From the NCBI GenBank assembly GCA_964546585.1, contig CAZJKE010000042.1, positions 1 through 14,752 of the forward strand: DNA of 14,752 nucleotides, in the 5' to 3' direction. Under the pieces are notes generated by a model. It saw nothing but the letters and a program-made list of their open reading frames with translations. It did not search any database and was not told the origin of the DNA. The DNA is from CAZJKE01 sp964546585 (lineage in GTDB: Bacteria; Planctomycetota; Phycisphaerae; Phycisphaerales; SM1A02). The position numbers were made by a program, and so were the translations under genes. This document shows positions 13,757 to 14,752 of this stretch, piece by piece. Position 1 is the stretch's first letter; each line of letters starts with the position of its first letter.

Positions 13757-14752
13757 ATGATTCAATTGTGCATGGCTTTGGCGTTCGTTTGTGTGGTATC
13801 CAGCGGCGCGGCGCCGCCCTCAGATGATGGCGAACTGGGTCTTGCGAATGTGGTGCGACTCACCGAATCTGATGGCGCATCGGTCTGCGTGCTGTCGATC
13901 AACGGCCAGATGTTGACCGACATCAGGTTGGAAAACTATGAGAAGGCTGCCGAGGCTCTGGAGGAGTTGAGCCCTGATCTGATCGTCATCGAGGTTGAAT
14001 GCAGCGACTCCGAGGATGCCTGGGCTGCCTCGCAAGGTTGGATCGACCCGCGTGAGCGTGGACGATTTGATGACAAGCAGCTCATGGGCATTGCGAGGCT
14101 CTTTCGAGTGCGTCTCAAGGACATTCCGCAGGTTGTCTGGGTCAAGGACTCGGCCGGTTTGAGCACGATTCTCGTGCTGGCCTGGGATCGCATCTATATG
14201 GCTCCCGGCGCAAGGCTCACCGGCGCGGAGGCCTTCCTGATGCAAACCGGATTTGCCGGCGTGCCCGATGAGGAAGTCCGCGCGAAGATGACCGCTGCGT
14301 GGGTCAATCGCCCTATCGGCATCGGCAAACTCGGGGGCCGAAGTGCCGACCTCATGAAGTCGCTGGTAGACCCTCGAGAATACCTCTCCGGAACGTGGAA
14401 GGGAAAGGATGTGGAGTGGCGGGGGGACATGGAGGGTCAGTTCGTCCTTGACCGATCGGACGAAGCTATCCCCTCATTCAACGCTGTGCTCGCCGAAGAA
14501 TTCCGAATCAGCGAAGCCACGGTTGCATCGCTTGAGGAACTGTTGTTGCTCACCGACATTCGGGAGTACCACCTCGTCGGGGAGAAGGTCAATGTCGATC
14601 TGCAGAAGTACCGCGAGGGTTGGCGGCGAAAGTACGCTGATGCGAAGCGGTTGTGGGGGGACTACGGGCAGTTCCGGGGGTGGGCAACGGGAGAGGATCT
14701 GGTTGCGTACCTCGGCAAGTGCAAGAACACGGTTATCAGTTTGATTGGCATC
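13757..14752 (+). CDS. Secreted ClpP/SppA-like protein, 3' partial
   Basis: An open frame of 332 codons with no stop before the window edge. It begins with a signal peptide (MIQLCMALAFVCVVSSGAA, cleavage near 19). Residues about 43-160 resemble the ClpP/crotonase fold of SppA, NfeD and their relatives: a strand VCVLSINGQM (43-52), an alternating LSPDLIVIEVE strand (70-80), then VVWVKDSAGLS and LAWDRIYMAPGARLTGAE, which aligns without gaps to the SppA pattern around SGG...ADKI...PG...TG. In that alignment the nucleophile position is G134, not Ser, so the protein may be inactive. Beyond about 165 there is a helical region rich in charged residues and Trp that I do not recognise. Strong Shine-Dalgarno, probable own promoter. 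It may be a scaffold or pseudo-protease in the envelope; confidence in the fold is moderate. Confidence 0.68.
   Translation, partial: MIQLCMALAFVCVVSSGAAPPSDDGELGLANVVRLTESDGASVCVLSINGQMLTDIRLENYEKAAEALEELSPDLIVIEVECSDSEDAWAASQGWIDPRERGRFDDKQLMGIARLFRVRLKDIPQVVWVKDSAGLSTILVLAWDRIYMAPGARLTGAEAFLMQTGFAGVPDEEVRAKMTAAWVNRPIGIGKLGGRSADLMKSLVDPREYLSGTWKGKDVEWRGDMEGQFVLDRSDEAIPSFNAVLAEEFRISEATVASLEELLLLTDIREYHLVGEKVNVDLQKYREGWRRKYADAKRLWGDYGQFRGWATGEDLVAYLGKCKNTVISLIGI

Noticed and set aside
14409..14744. Plus-strand open frame of 111 codons at the right edge
   Set aside because: It is out of frame with the long open gene starting at 13757, which has a signal peptide and a strong Shine-Dalgarno and covers the same bases.
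1..14752. CRISPR array, insertion sequence, prophage or defence island
   Set aside because: No regularly spaced repeats, transposase, integrase, phage structural gene or terminal inverted repeats were found on either strand; the gene content is housekeeping and envelope.

Overview
The window is an ordinary-looking stretch of bacterial chromosome, GC-rich, with no TAA stop among the genes whose ends are visible (mostly TGA, two TAG). Many secreted or lipid-anchored proteins of unknown role sit among housekeeping genes, ValS is unusually long, and there is a DUF1570-like HExxH lipoprotein, an S41 protease with a long N-terminal region and a secreted ClpP-like protein. This mix is what I would expect from Planctomycetota, perhaps Phycisphaerae; that is a guess from gene style, not a marker-based assignment. 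A run of 100 N at 11979-12078 shows that this is a draft scaffold, probably a metagenome bin.

Layout. (1) 144-5188, minus strand: a tight four-gene unit transcribed right to left: valS, a lipoprotein with an HExxH metalloprotease motif, a YfcE-type metallophosphoesterase and a GNAT acetyltransferase. The first pair overlaps by 4 nt, the second is separated by 1 nt and the third by 26 nt. (2) 5163-6397, plus strand: a TPR lipoprotein and a 71-residue one-helix membrane protein, overlapping by 4 nt. Its first gene runs head to head with valS and their 5' ends overlap. (3) 6498-10024, plus strand: an S41 C-terminal processing protease with a complete catalytic set, then a secreted endonuclease/exonuclease/phosphatase (EEP) protein carrying a C-terminal Ada-like zinc module. 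(4) 10058-11978, minus strand: an alpha/beta hydrolase (5' end lost in the gap) overlapping trpB by 4 nt; trpB converges on the nuclease gene. (5) 12079-14752, plus strand: the 3' part of rsmD, overlapping a CCA-adding/poly(A) polymerase family gene by 4 nt, then a secreted ClpP/SppA-like protein that runs off the window.

The genes mix tRNA and rRNA maturation (valS, the CCA/PAP gene, rsmD), tryptophan synthesis (trpB) and envelope or periplasmic functions (HExxH lipoprotein, TPR lipoprotein, S41 protease, secreted nuclease, ClpP-like protein). I see no mobile element, CRISPR array, RNA gene or defence system, and no convincing new multi-gene system. The most distinctive signals are regulatory: two genes (5163 and 8744) have the identical arrangement TATGAT, 6 nt, ATG with no convincing Shine-Dalgarno, suggesting leaderless mRNAs, and one of them faces valS with overlapping starts and a -10-like box on each strand. 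Also worth checking are an insertion of about 60 residues in ValS, an E-x-D in place of D-x-D in the nucleotidyltransferase, a shifted cysteine in the nuclease zinc module, and a probable loss of the nucleophile in the ClpP-like protein.
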